A stretch of DNA of 64,000 nucleotides from Palsa-872 sp036495195 (GCA_036495195.1 DASXNH010000216.1:1-64000); one strand, 5' to 3'. Positions 54,891 to 63,076 are shown, counted from the stretch's first letter. The notes: a model not told the origin generated them from the sequence alone. Program-made: numbers and translations.

Positions 54891-57294
54891 GCCGACGTTG
54901 CAATGGCGCGGCGTTCTCCGCCGCCAGCGGGACGGTGAAGTGAAACGCCGACCCGTGCCCGACGGCGCTCTCAACCCAGATCTTTCCCCCATGCATCTCC
55001 ACGATCTGCTTAACGATCGTGAGGCCCAGCCCAGTCCCCGGAATCGATTGCGCCGCTCCGCTCCGCACCCGGCGGAAACGCTCGAACACATGGGCGATCT
55101 CGTCCGGGGGTATGCCGACTCCGGTGTCAGTGACGCTGACCAGCGCGAATCCGCCTTCGCCGCGGCTCGAGAGGGTGACGGTCCCGCCATCCGGCGAGTA
55201 CTTGACCGCGTTGTTGACAAGGTTGCTCACGACCTGGATCAGGCGGTCCCGGTCGCCGACCACAATCGGCAGGCGCGGATCGAGGTCAGCCTTGAACTCG
55301 ACCGAGGGTGACGAACCCGCACGGGCGATCGCATCGCTCAAAACCTCGTTGATGTCCACGTCCGTGGTCCGGATGCTCATCCGCCCGGACTCCATTCGGT
55401 CGAGGTCGAGCATGTCGCCGATCAGGCGGTTGACCCGATCCGCGTCGTTGAATATGTAGCCGCCGTAGGCGCGCACCTCGTCGGGCTCAAGGCCACCATC
55501 GCGAATCAGCTCGCTGAACCCCTGGATGCCTGTCAGCGCGGTCCGGAACTCGTGGCTGACGATCGACAGGAACTCGGTCTTTGTGTGATCGAGCTTCTCG
55601 AGCGTCGCGTTCGCGCTGCGCTGCGATTCGAGGGCTTCACCCAATCTGTCCTGCGCCTCCCGCACCACCGTCACGTCCTCAACCATGACCAGCACGTGCT
55701 CCGGCCTGCCGCTGGCATCCGGGATCGCGGTCGCGCTGAGCTGGAGCCACAGCCAATTGCCGCTGCCGGTGCCGGCCCGAAGCTGGACGGTCTTGCCTTC
55801 GCTGATCCCTGCCAGCAGAGGTGAGAACCGCGCCCTGGCTGCGGCCTGGTCATAGGCACGCAACAGGTCGGGCCAGGAGCGCGATCGCATGACCTGGAAG
55901 TCGTGCTCGAGCATCGTCAGCAGCGCAGGGTTGGCCTCGAGCAGCTCGCCCTCGCTGCTGATGCGCGCGATGCCGATGGGAGACCGCTCGAAGATCGCGC
56001 GATGGTCGGCCTCGCTGCGGCGCAGGGCCTGAGCGGTCTCGGCGCGGCGGATGAAGTTGCCGATCTCGCCGCCGGCGGTTGACAGCATGGTCACCAGGTC
56101 GTGCTCGATCACGCGCGGCTCGTGGGTCAGCATCTCGATGACGCCGATGACCGAACCACCCGTGATCACCGGGAACGCGACAGCCGATCGCAAGCCGGCC
56201 TGCAGCGCCACGGCCACGCGGTCGTAGTCGGTCGCAACTGACATATCCTCCTGGGCCGCCGGGATGCCGGACTGCCACACCCGACCGAGCAGCCCGTCGC
56301 CTGAGGCAATCGACAGGCGCCGGCTCTGGTTGTGAAACTCTTCGAACGCGGCGCCGTCCCGATGCCAGGCCTGGCGCAACCGCAGCGCTTGGAGGTCGGT
56401 GTCGACTGCCCAGTACTGCGCCAGATCCCAGTCAAGATGCGCGCAAAGGGCGCCCAACAGCTGGGGTGCCGCCTGCTCCCATGTCGTGGCGCTGACGATG
56501 GTGTGACGCACCGCGACCAGACCGTCGCGCAACCCCTCGACGCGCTTGCGCGCCGACACGTCGGTCTCCTGCACGAGCATCACCGGCTCGTCGCCGGGAC
56601 GGTCGGTCACGGCAGCGATGGTGATCTCGACAGGAACGCGGCCACCGTCGCCCCTAACCTGGTGGAGCTCGGCCTCCCAACGGAGGATGTCGCCCGACCG
56701 GAGCGTCGACAGCGCTTCCGTGACGGCGGCCAGGTCGTGCTCTGAGGTCACGTCCCCGAGCGTCAGGTGCAAAAGCTCGGCGCGGCTGCGGCCGAGGATC
56801 CCGCACAACCGCTCGTTGACGAGTAGCCAGGCGCCGTCAGCGCCGACCAGCGCCAGGCCGACCTGCGCGGCCTCGACAGTGATCCGAAGCTTCTCCTCGC
56901 GAACCTGGAGATCCTCGGCCTTTCGCTCCGCGTCGACGGCTTCATCGCGAATGCGCCCGACCACCTCGCGCACCGCGACGGCTACCAGCAGAAGGACGGC
57001 GGCCAGCAGAAACGTGACGGCAAGGTCATTCGAGCCACCACTGCCGAGGATCGAGGGTGCTGCCAGGCCGAGGGCGGCGAGCACCGCACAGGCGAGCGAG
57101 TCCAGCCAGCCCGAGTAGACGGCGACCAGAAGGACGATCAGGAGGTATAGGGGAAAGACCAGCACCGGGGCCAGGCCGAGACCGGCCTGCACGCCGATGA
57201 CCGCGGCGAGGGCAAGGATGGGCGTGGCGCGACGAACCAGGCCTCGGATCCGATTCGGCTTCCATTCGGGCCTCGGACGAAGTGCTGGCAACAC
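54883..57294 (-). CDS. Membrane sensor histidine kinase with PAS-GAF-PAS input
   Basis: An 803-residue kinase. Residues ~24-115 hold several hydrophobic segments resembling a membrane-embedded sensor; a coiled-coil-like stretch follows. PAS1 (about 130-250), a GAF domain (about 265-420) and PAS2 (about 430-560) come next. The phosphoacceptor is H581 in FLSIVSHEFRTALTG. The catalytic domain has NLVNNAVKYSPDGG (N box), VTDTGVGIP (G1) and GTGLGLTIVKQIVE (G2). The GTG start is preceded by GGAAGGAAG. It heads the operon with the receiver and Ser/Thr kinase genes. No ligand can be inferred; GAF plus PAS suggests several signals. Confidence 0.9.
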   Translation of the reverse strand: MLPALRPRPEWKPNRIRGLVRRATPILALAAVIGVQAGLGLAPVLVFPLYLLIVLLVAVYSGWLDSLACAVLAALGLAAPSILGSGGSNDLAVTFLLAAVLLLVAVAVREVVGRIRDEAVDAERKAEDLQVREEKLRITVEAAQVGLALVGADGAWLLVNERLCGILGRSRAELLHLTLGDVTSEHDLAAVTEALSTLRSGDILRWEAELHQVRGDGGRVPVEITIAAVTDRPGDEPVMLVQETDVSARKRVEGLRDGLVAVRHTIVSATTWEQAAPQLLGALCAHLDWDLAQYWAVDTDLQALRLRQAWHRDGAAFEEFHNQSRRLSIASGDGLLGRVWQSGIPAAQEDMSVATDYDRVAVALQAGLRSAVAFPVITGGSVIGVIEMLTHEPRVIEHDLVTMLSTAGGEIGNFIRRAETAQALRRSEADHRAIFERSPIGIARISSEGELLEANPALLTMLEHDFQVMRSRSWPDLLRAYDQAAARARFSPLLAGISEGKTVQLRAGTGSGNWLWLQLSATAIPDASGRPEHVLVMVEDVTVVREAQDRLGEALESQRSANATLEKLDHTKTEFLSIVSHEFRTALTGIQGFSELIRDGGLEPDEVRAYGGYIFNDADRVNRLIGDMLDLDRMESGRMSIRTTDVDINEVLSDAIARAGSSPSVEFKADLDPRLPIVVGDRDRLIQVVSNLVNNAVKYSPDGGTVTLSSRGEGGFALVSVTDTGVGIPPDEIAHVFERFRRVRSGAAQSIPGTGLGLTIVKQIVEMHGGKIWVESAVGHGSAFHFTVPLAAENAAPLQRRHG

Positions 57295-57416
57295 CTTCCT
57301 TCCCTCACCCCCCTTGGCTGGGCTTGAGGTGCGCAGGCTGCCAAGTGTAAAGCGCGGTTGTCAGATCACACCCCACTTAAACGCGGTACCTGTGACGTAA
57401 GCTGACCGCCCGTCCC

Positions 57417-59756
57417 ATGAATACACCTCTACGAGCAGCTGGACTGTCGCGGCGCGCCTATCCATTCATCGGGCTGGCCATCGTCGGTCTTGTCAGCCTG
57501 CACGGCTACTCCGAGCTCACCGCCTCGCCGGCTCTGATCGCGGCAATGGTGGTCGGCATGCTGCTCACGCTGGGGCCACTGGCCCCGATCAGATTCCCCG
57601 CGGTCCCCCAGCCGATCGCCGCCATCCCTGTAGTGGTCGGCCTCGGGCTCGCGCTTTACCCACTCTGGAAGATGGGAACCGCCTTCGGAATCCTCGCGTC
57701 GGGGGTGCTCGTCGCTCTTGCCGGCGCGCTCGTGCTGCTGCCATGGGAACGCATCCCGCGATTCCTTCACGCGATCTCACCAATCGGTGGCCTGGCGGCC
57801 ACCTTCGCGCTCGAGGTCCAGTTCGGGCTGAGCGTCATTCGCGCGTTCCCTTTCGTTCTGCTGCTGCTGATGTTCCTCGCGCTGTACTACACGACCGCCG
57901 AGTTCGCGATTGGTGCGGCGCTCGGCGCGGCCGACCTGATCCTGGTCACCGGCGTGAACCCGGTCACCGGCGACCCGGCGGCGGCGCTCCTCGAAGGTCT
58001 CCTCCTCGTCTCATTGGGAATTCTTGTACGGCGTGTCGTGCAGGAGCAGGAGACGCACCGCATAGCGGCCGCGGCCGCTGAGGCCGAGCGATCGGAACTG
58101 ATGAGCGACCTGGCCCAGCGGAACCAGGAGCTGCAAGAGCTGACCCGGATGAAATCCGAATTCCTGGCCACCATGAGCCACGAGATCCGCACACCGATGA
58201 ACGGGGTGATCGGAATGACCGGCCTCCTCATGGAGACCGACCTCACGCCTGAGCAGCGGGACTACGTGGAGACCGTTCGCGCCTCCGGCGACACCCTGCT
58301 CGAGATCATCAACGACATCCTCGATTTCTCGAAGATCGAGGCGGGTCGCGTGCGCATGGAGAGGATCGACTTCAGCCCCAAGCACGTGACCGAAGAGGCC
58401 GTCGAGCTGTTCGCCGAGCCCGCCGCCAACAAGGGGATCGAGCTCGTCCTCGACGTCGAGCCGGACGTCCCTCAGAACGCAATTGGCGACCCCGGCCGCT
58501 TGAGGCAGGTGCTCATCAACCTGCTGGGCAACGCAATCAAATTCACCGACGCGGGCGAGGTTGTAGTGCGAGTGCGCCGCAAGGAGTCCGCAGGCCCGGG
58601 GCTGCAGCTGCACTTCGAGATCGCGGATACCGGAATCGGGTTGACAGAGGAGGAGCAGGCTCGTGTCTTCTCCACCTATTCGCAGGTCGACAGCTCGACC
58701 ACGCGTAAGCACGGCGGCACCGGTCTGGGGCTCGCCACCTCCCGAATGCTCGTCCAGCTCATGGGTGGCGAGCTCGGGGTCGAGAGTGAGAAGGGCGCCG
58801 GCAGCCGGTTCTGGTTCACAGCACTGTTCCGCGAAGGCGAGCGGAAGGCGCCTGTTCTCCCGCCGACGGCCAGCCTCAGCGGGACCTCCATCGCCATCGT
58901 CGACGACAACAAGACGAACCGCACGATCCTCGAGCGCTACCTCGGGTCTTGGGGTATGCGCGACAAAGCGTTCGAGTCAGGGCATCAGGCAATGGAAGAG
59001 CTGCGCGCGGCCGCACGCGCAGAGGATCCCTTTGAGGTCGCGATCGTCGACATGATGATGCCGGGCATGGACGGCGCGGCTGTCGCCGCCGAGATTCGGT
59101 CCGACCCCACGTTGAAGGACATGGTGGTGATCCTCCTCACCTCGGCGGGCCATTCCGAGCAGCCTGTGACGGGGATCGACGTGGAGCTCGTGAAGCCGGT
59201 GCGTCCTTCGCTTCTCTTCGACGTCCTCCATTCGCTGCTGGCGGCGAAGTCCGCGCACACGAATCGCCGCGTGGCTGACGAGAACACACCAACCGACCAG
59301 GCATCTCACCGTTGGGCGAGACTCCTCGTGGTCGAGGACAACGTCGCCAACCTCAAGGTCGCTGTGCGCATGGTCGAGAAGCTCGGCTATCGCGCAGACG
59401 TCGCCAACAACGGGGCCGAGGCGGTCAGGGTTCTGAGCGAGATGCGCTACGACGCGGTGTTGATGGACTGCCACATGCCGGAGATGGATGGCTTTGACGC
59501 GACGCGAGAGATAAGGAAGAACGAGGGTGAAGCAAGGCACACGCCGGTGATCGCGATGACCGCGAGCGCCCTCTCGGGCGATCGCGAGCGATGTCTCGCG
59601 GCCGGGATGGACGACTACATCTCAAAACCCATCAAGATGCATGTGGTCGCAGCCGTCCTTGAAAGGTGGCTGGGCCCGAGTGACAAGCAGCCGCTTAAAC
59701 CGTCCTCCACTCTTGCCGGGGACGTGGCCCAAAGCGCAGCCGGAGAGGTCGATTGA
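57417..59756 (+). CDS. Hybrid histidine kinase with two receiver domains
   Basis: A 779-residue protein. About six to seven hydrophobic segments (residues 14-205) are followed by a short coiled coil, the dimerisation domain with H255 in FLATMSHEIRTPMNG, and an ATPase domain with NLLGNAIKFTDAG, IADTGIGL and GTGLGLATSRMLVQL. Two receivers follow: REC1 from SIAIVDDNKTNRTIL with AIVDMMMPGMDG, and REC2 from RLLVVEDNVANLKVA with LMDCHMPEMDG. The layout matches BarA/RcsC-like phosphorelay kinases, but no HPt domain is attached or nearby. It is divergent from the kinase operon at 57294, with 122 bp between, and converges with the REC-PP2C gene. TAAGCT lies about 13 nt before the ATG. Confidence 0.92.
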   Translation: MNTPLRAAGLSRRAYPFIGLAIVGLVSLHGYSELTASPALIAAMVVGMLLTLGPLAPIRFPAVPQPIAAIPVVVGLGLALYPLWKMGTAFGILASGVLVALAGALVLLPWERIPRFLHAISPIGGLAATFALEVQFGLSVIRAFPFVLLLLMFLALYYTTAEFAIGAALGAADLILVTGVNPVTGDPAAALLEGLLLVSLGILVRRVVQEQETHRIAAAAAEAERSELMSDLAQRNQELQELTRMKSEFLATMSHEIRTPMNGVIGMTGLLMETDLTPEQRDYVETVRASGDTLLEIINDILDFSKIEAGRVRMERIDFSPKHVTEEAVELFAEPAANKGIELVLDVEPDVPQNAIGDPGRLRQVLINLLGNAIKFTDAGEVVVRVRRKESAGPGLQLHFEIADTGIGLTEEEQARVFSTYSQVDSSTTRKHGGTGLGLATSRMLVQLMGGELGVESEKGAGSRFWFTALFREGERKAPVLPPTASLSGTSIAIVDDNKTNRTILERYLGSWGMRDKAFESGHQAMEELRAAARAEDPFEVAIVDMMMPGMDGAAVAAEIRSDPTLKDMVVILLTSAGHSEQPVTGIDVELVKPVRPSLLFDVLHSLLAAKSAHTNRRVADENTPTDQASHRWARLLVVEDNVANLKVAVRMVEKLGYRADVANNGAEAVRVLSEMRYDAVLMDCHMPEMDGFDATREIRKNEGEARHTPVIAMTASALSGDRERCLAAGMDDYISKPIKMHVVAAVLERWLGPSDKQPLKPSSTLAGDVAQSAAGEVD

Positions 59757-59765
59757 CACTTTCGA

Positions 59766-60902
59766 TCACGACCTGCGCAACGCCAGCACCGTGACGTCGT
59801 CGGGCAGGTCGCGATCCCGCGAGCCTGTGGCAAGGATGTCCACGATCCCCTGAGCGCTGGGTGCTCGGCGCGCGGCCAATGGCAGCGGCACATCCTTGGT
59901 CGCCAGGTCGGGCCGCAGATCGAGAAGGCCGTCGGAGAAGACCACCAGCGTGTCACCGCTATTGAGGACGACCTTTCCAGGCGACAACGTGCTCTCGGGC
60001 AGCAGACCGATCGGCGCCCCTCGCTGGGACAGGAGCTCATGTCCTCCGCTTCTTCGCACAAGGCGCGCGTGCCCGTGGCCGGCATCGATGTACTGCACCT
60101 CGCCGCTCGAGGCGTCGAAGATCGCGTGAAACAGCGTCACGTACGCCTGGTTGACCTCGAGCGCAGCCGCCATCACGCCGGCGGCCTGCTCAACGCCCTC
60201 GTTCACCGACGCCGCGTGCGCCGAAGCTGAGCGCAATGCCGCCCGAACTGTGGCCATGAGGATCGCCGCGGGCAAGCCCTTGCCCATCACGTCGCCAAGC
60301 GTCAATGCCAATCGTCCACGATCGAGGGGATACCAGTCGTAGAAGTCGCCGCTGATCTCGCGAGCAGGCGCAAAATGCGCCGCCACCTCGAATCCTTCTC
60401 CGAGCAGCGGCGACACCGGCAGCAAGGCCGCCTGCACCTTTGCGGCCCTGTCGATCTGCTCGGTTCGCTCGGCCACGAGCGATTCGAGGCGCTGCAAGTT
60501 GACCCTGTAAGCAATCTCCATGCTCCGTCTGCGGAATGCATTTACCACCGCGAGATAAAGCTCCGTGGCTCCGACCGGCTTGACGAAGTACGCGTATGCG
60601 CCGTGCTCCACCGCCGCCTTCCCGAGCTCGGGGTCGTCGACGCCCGAGATCATCACCACCGCCGTGTCTGGATGCTTGGCTTTGAGCTCTTCGAGCAACC
60701 CGTAGCCAGATTCGTCGGGAAGCCTCACGTCGAGCAAGGCCAACCCGTACTCCTTGCTGTCGATGAGCTCGCGCGCGGCCGCACCTGAGAAGGCGATGTC
60801 GGACTCGAAGCCCCGGCTGCGCAGCGTGCGCTGCATAACCTTGGCCAACGCCTCCTCGTCGTCGACAATGAGGGTCCTGAGCGAACTGTCGGCGGCGGAC
60901 AT
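59766..60902 (-). CDS. Response regulator with PP2C/SpoIIE-type phosphatase output
   Basis: A 378-residue protein. The receiver (1-125) has LIVDDEE, phosphoacceptor D58 in LALLDVRLP and YFVKPVG. A helical linker (about 130-160) with IDRAAKVQAALLP leads to a PP2C-like domain with ISGDFYDWYPL, LTLGDVMGKGLPAA and FSDGLLDLR, the aspartates that bind two metals. Such REC-PP2C proteins dephosphorylate STAS-domain antagonists, as RsbU/RsbP do for RsbV. A STAS gene and an RsbW-like gene lie immediately on the other side of its divergent promoter, so they are the obvious substrates and partners. The ATG is 7 nt from TACACT on the minus strand. Confidence 0.92.
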   Translation of the reverse strand: MSAADSSLRTLIVDDEEALAKVMQRTLRSRGFESDIAFSGAAARELIDSKEYGLALLDVRLPDESGYGLLEELKAKHPDTAVVMISGVDDPELGKAAVEHGAYAYFVKPVGATELYLAVVNAFRRRSMEIAYRVNLQRLESLVAERTEQIDRAAKVQAALLPVSPLLGEGFEVAAHFAPAREISGDFYDWYPLDRGRLALTLGDVMGKGLPAAILMATVRAALRSASAHAASVNEGVEQAAGVMAAALEVNQAYVTLFHAIFDASSGEVQYIDAGHGHARLVRRSGGHELLSQRGAPIGLLPESTLSPGKVVLNSGDTLVVFSDGLLDLRPDLATKDVPLPLAARRAPSAQGIVDILATGSRDRDLPDDVTVLALRRS

Positions 60903-60909
60903 CCACCGA

Positions 60910-60915
60910 AGTGTA
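60910..60915 (-). promoter_or_regulatory. -10 element of REC-PP2C gene (leaderless)
   Basis: On the minus strand TACACT ends 7 nt before the ATG at 60902. Confidence 0.55.
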
Positions 60916-60972
60916 GGGATCGGGGACTGAGCTCCTCGAAGCTAATAGGGAACTACTTTCGCCATCTCGCTG

Positions 60973-60978
60973 TAGGCT
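60973..60978 (+). promoter_or_regulatory. -10 element of the STAS operon (leaderless)
   Basis: TAGGCT ends 8 nt before the ATG at 60987. A TTG at 60978 overlaps the hexamer and is therefore an unlikely start. Confidence 0.5.
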
Positions 60979-60986
60979 TGCCACCT

Positions 60987-61331
60987 ATGAGCCTCGAAGT
61001 CCCGGCACGGCAGACCGACGCGGGCGTGACCGTTCTCGCGCCCTCTGGACGCCTCGACGTGGCGGGCGCGCCATTTTTGAAAGAGGCTGTCAGCGAAGCC
61101 GTCAAGAACGACGGCCCGCCAAAGGTCGTGATCGACCTTGAAGGCGTGAGCTTCGTCGACAGCACCGGGCTGGGCTCCGTGATCGCGGCCCTGAAGCTGG
61201 TCCGCAGCTCCAAAGGCGACCTGAGGCTGGCTGCCCCCAATCAACAGGTGCGGGTGGTCCTCGAGCTGACCACCCTGGACAGGGTGTTTCCCTACTTCGC
61301 CACTGTCGAGGAAGCCCTCACTGACTTCTGA
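60987..61331 (+). CDS. STAS-domain anti-sigma factor antagonist (RsbV/SpoIIAA-like)
   Basis: A 114-residue single STAS domain. APSGRLDVAGAPFLKEAV is the first conserved strand-helix unit and VIDLEGVSFVDSTGLGSVIAA carries the phosphorylatable serine in DSTGLG. In partner switching the unphosphorylated form binds the RsbW-like kinase and frees its target, while the kinase phosphorylates this serine and a PP2C phosphatase restores it. Both partners are next door: REC-PP2C divergently upstream and an RsbW-like ATPase overlapping downstream. No sigma factor gene is visible, so the released target may not be a sigma factor. Confidence 0.92.
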   Translation: MSLEVPARQTDAGVTVLAPSGRLDVAGAPFLKEAVSEAVKNDGPPKVVIDLEGVSFVDSTGLGSVIAALKLVRSSKGDLRLAAPNQQVRVVLELTTLDRVFPYFATVEEALTDF

Positions 61332-61764
61332 CTCCGACCAAATCCCTTTAGCCACGCCGCCTTTTGAGTTCCATGCAACGCTCACCCGACTCGAGGACGG
61401 CCTGGACACCCTTCACCGCTCGGTGGACATGCTGCGCGAGCGCTGTGGCAGAGGCGCCGATGACCGCAACCTGATCCTGTTCGAAACCGCCCTCGCCGAG
61501 ATCGGATCGAACGTGCTGATCTACACCGGCAAGCACGGCACCGGCGGAACGCCTGTCGAGTACGACTTGAGGCTCGAGGCGGGCACCGCGACCGCGTCTT
61601 TTGCCGATCAGGGACCTCCCCTTCATAATCAATTGCCTCGCGCCATGCCGGCGCCGACCAGCGAAGCAGGCCGAGGCCTCGCGATCGCACGCAAGGTGCT
61701 CGATGAGCTGGGATACAAACGCGATGGCGAGGTGAACTATTGGCGACTGGTGAAGCGGCTGTAA
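61321..61764 (+). CDS. RsbW-like HATPase (anti-sigma/switch kinase), probable CTG start
   Basis: A GHKL ATPase of the RsbW/HATPase_c_2 group. The N box is FETALAEIGSNVLIYTG, the G1 motif ASFADQGPPL and the G2 region SEAGRGLAIARKVL. The conserved fold begins at FEFHATLTRLEDGLDTLHRS, upstream of the first GTG (61423). Between the in-frame stop at 61267-61269 and that point the only plausible starts are CTG codons at 61303 and 61321. The latter overlaps the STAS stop by 11 bp and gives 147 residues, the normal RsbW size. The kinase would bind the STAS protein and phosphorylate it; it might also act on the DHp-like protein encoded next. Using the GTG would remove the first strand and helix. Confidence 0.82.
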   Translation: MTSDSDQIPLATPPFEFHATLTRLEDGLDTLHRSVDMLRERCGRGADDRNLILFETALAEIGSNVLIYTGKHGTGGTPVEYDLRLEAGTATASFADQGPPLHNQLPRAMPAPTSEAGRGLAIARKVLDELGYKRDGEVNYWRLVKRL

Positions 61765-62006
61765 GCGCAGGAGGCGAACACTCGGAGGAAGGAAACCGAG
61801 TCCTCATCCACGACTTTCGCAATCTCCTGGCAGTGATCGTGAACTACTGCGAGCTGATCGCTGAGGAAACCGGCGATCCCGAATCTGTCAAAACAGACAT
61901 CCAGGAGATCAAAATCGCCGCCGAGCGCGCGATCGCGCTGACCGACAAGCTCAGGCGCCCGCCGGCTCCCGCTCCCGATTCCGAGTCCACGGCGGGCGGG
62001 CTATGA
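61740..62006 (+). CDS. Stand-alone DHp-like histidine protein without catalytic domain
   Basis: An 88-residue protein whose centre, LIHDFRNLLAVIVNYCELI followed by DIQEIKIAAERAIALTDKL, matches the dimerisation/phosphoacceptor helices of histidine kinases of the AHDFNNLLTVI group, with H24 as the likely phosphorylation site. No ATPase domain follows; a Pro-rich tail ends the protein. It overlaps the RsbW-like gene (start TTG 61740, inside its last codons) and its stop overlaps the REC-GGDEF start (ATGA). It could be a phosphotransfer protein like Spo0B/ChpT, or the DHp half of a kinase whose ATPase half is the preceding RsbW-like protein. Function is inferred; the true start might be slightly downstream. 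Confidence 0.7.
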   Translation: MATGEAAVSAGGEHSEEGNRVLIHDFRNLLAVIVNYCELIAEETGDPESVKTDIQEIKIAAERAIALTDKLRRPPAPAPDSESTAGGL

Positions 62007-63022
62007 CCGTGACCCGCAGACCGGGTGCGGCCAGAACCGCGGCGGGCGGCGATGGCCAGGCTGCGGCTCGCGAGCTCGTGCTGGTGGTCGACGACGACGA
62101 CCAGATGCTGCGCCTGGTCAAGCGAGTGCTCGAGCGGGCGGGCTTCGAGTGCGTCACGGTCGGCGATGGCGAGATCGCGCACGAGTCGGCGGTCGACTGG
62201 CGCCCCGACATCATCCTGCTGGACCTGATGCTCGGTTCGACGACCGGCGATCAGATCCTGGCCGACATCCGCAAGGATTTTCGGACCCGCCTGATCCCTG
62301 TGGTCTTCCTCACAGTGCGCAGCTCGCTGAAAGACAAGGTCGAGCATCTGCTCGCCGGCGCCGACGACTACGTCACGAAACCGTTCATCGCGGAGGAGCT
62401 CGTCGCTCGATTGAGAGCTGTGATCAGCCGGTCAACCAACACGCGCGACCTCAACCCGCTGACCGGGATGAGTGGAAACACCGACATCCTTCGCGAGATC
62501 AACCTACGTCTCAAGGAGAACGAGCGCTTCGCGGTCCTGTACCCCGACATCGACACCTTCAAGAGCTACAACGACCACTACGGCTTCCTGCGCGGAGACG
62601 ACGTGATCAAGACCCTGGGCACGATCATCCTCGAGGTGCTCGAGGCGCAGTACTCGCCTAATCACTTCGGCGGCCACGTCGGAGGCGATGATTTCGTCAT
62701 CCTCACCGAGCCGGCCCTGGCCGAGTCGGTTGCAGCTGAGATCACCAAGCGCTTCGACGAAGCCGTGCCCGACCTCTACGACGAGGCCGACAGGGAACGC
62801 GGCTGGATCGAGTACGAGGATCGCAGCGGCGGCATGCTCAAAACCGGCCTCGTCTCAGTGTCGATCGGCATTGTCCTGGCCGAGCCTGGCAGCTACGAGA
62901 GCGCGGCCGCCCTCGCCTCCCGAGCGGCCGAGGTCAAGGGCGTCGCGAAGCGGATGCCGGGATCTCGGTGGGTCGTCGACCGCCGCCGCCCGCCCGAAGC
63001 TCGCGGGGGCCGCTCGCGTTGA
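62003..63022 (+). CDS. Response regulator with GGDEF-type domain (GGDDF)
   Basis: A 339-residue protein. The receiver (about 25-145) has LVVDDDD, phosphoacceptor D74 in IILLDLMLG, VVFLTVRS and DYVTKPF. The C-terminal GGDEF-fold domain starts NPLTGMSGNTDI, has YPDIDTFKSYNDHYGFLRGDD with the nucleotide-binding Asn/Asp, and the signature GGDDF at 227-231. No RxxD inhibitory site is seen before it. GGDDF variants with NPLTG-type starts form a subgroup whose cyclase activity is uncertain. The gene is coupled by ATGA to the DHp-like gene, so that protein is its likely phosphodonor. Output may be c-di-GMP, fitting the CpaF pilus/secretion gene downstream. Confidence 0.88.
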   Translation: MTVTRRPGAARTAAGGDGQAAARELVLVVDDDDQMLRLVKRVLERAGFECVTVGDGEIAHESAVDWRPDIILLDLMLGSTTGDQILADIRKDFRTRLIPVVFLTVRSSLKDKVEHLLAGADDYVTKPFIAEELVARLRAVISRSTNTRDLNPLTGMSGNTDILREINLRLKENERFAVLYPDIDTFKSYNDHYGFLRGDDVIKTLGTIILEVLEAQYSPNHFGGHVGGDDFVILTEPALAESVAAEITKRFDEAVPDLYDEADRERGWIEYEDRSGGMLKTGLVSVSIGIVLAEPGSYESAAALASRAAEVKGVAKRMPGSRWVVDRRRPPEARGGRSR

Positions 63023-63062
63023 TGAAAACCGCATTGGTTAACGAGGAGAAGGTCCGGGTCGC

Positions 63063-63076
63063 CGATGCTAGCATCG
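63063..63076. promoter_or_regulatory. 14-bp perfect palindrome before the cpaF-like gene
   Basis: CGATGCTAGCATCG is its own reverse complement and sits 27 bp before the ATG at 63104, in an 81-bp gap. It contains TAGCAT, which could be part of a promoter. A dimeric regulator site is plausible. Confidence 0.4.

Noticed and set aside
54891..55220. N-terminal extension of the single-domain response regulator
   Set aside because: The extra 110 residues are an alternative frame of the histidine kinase ATPase domain; the receiver begins after the ATG at 54890.
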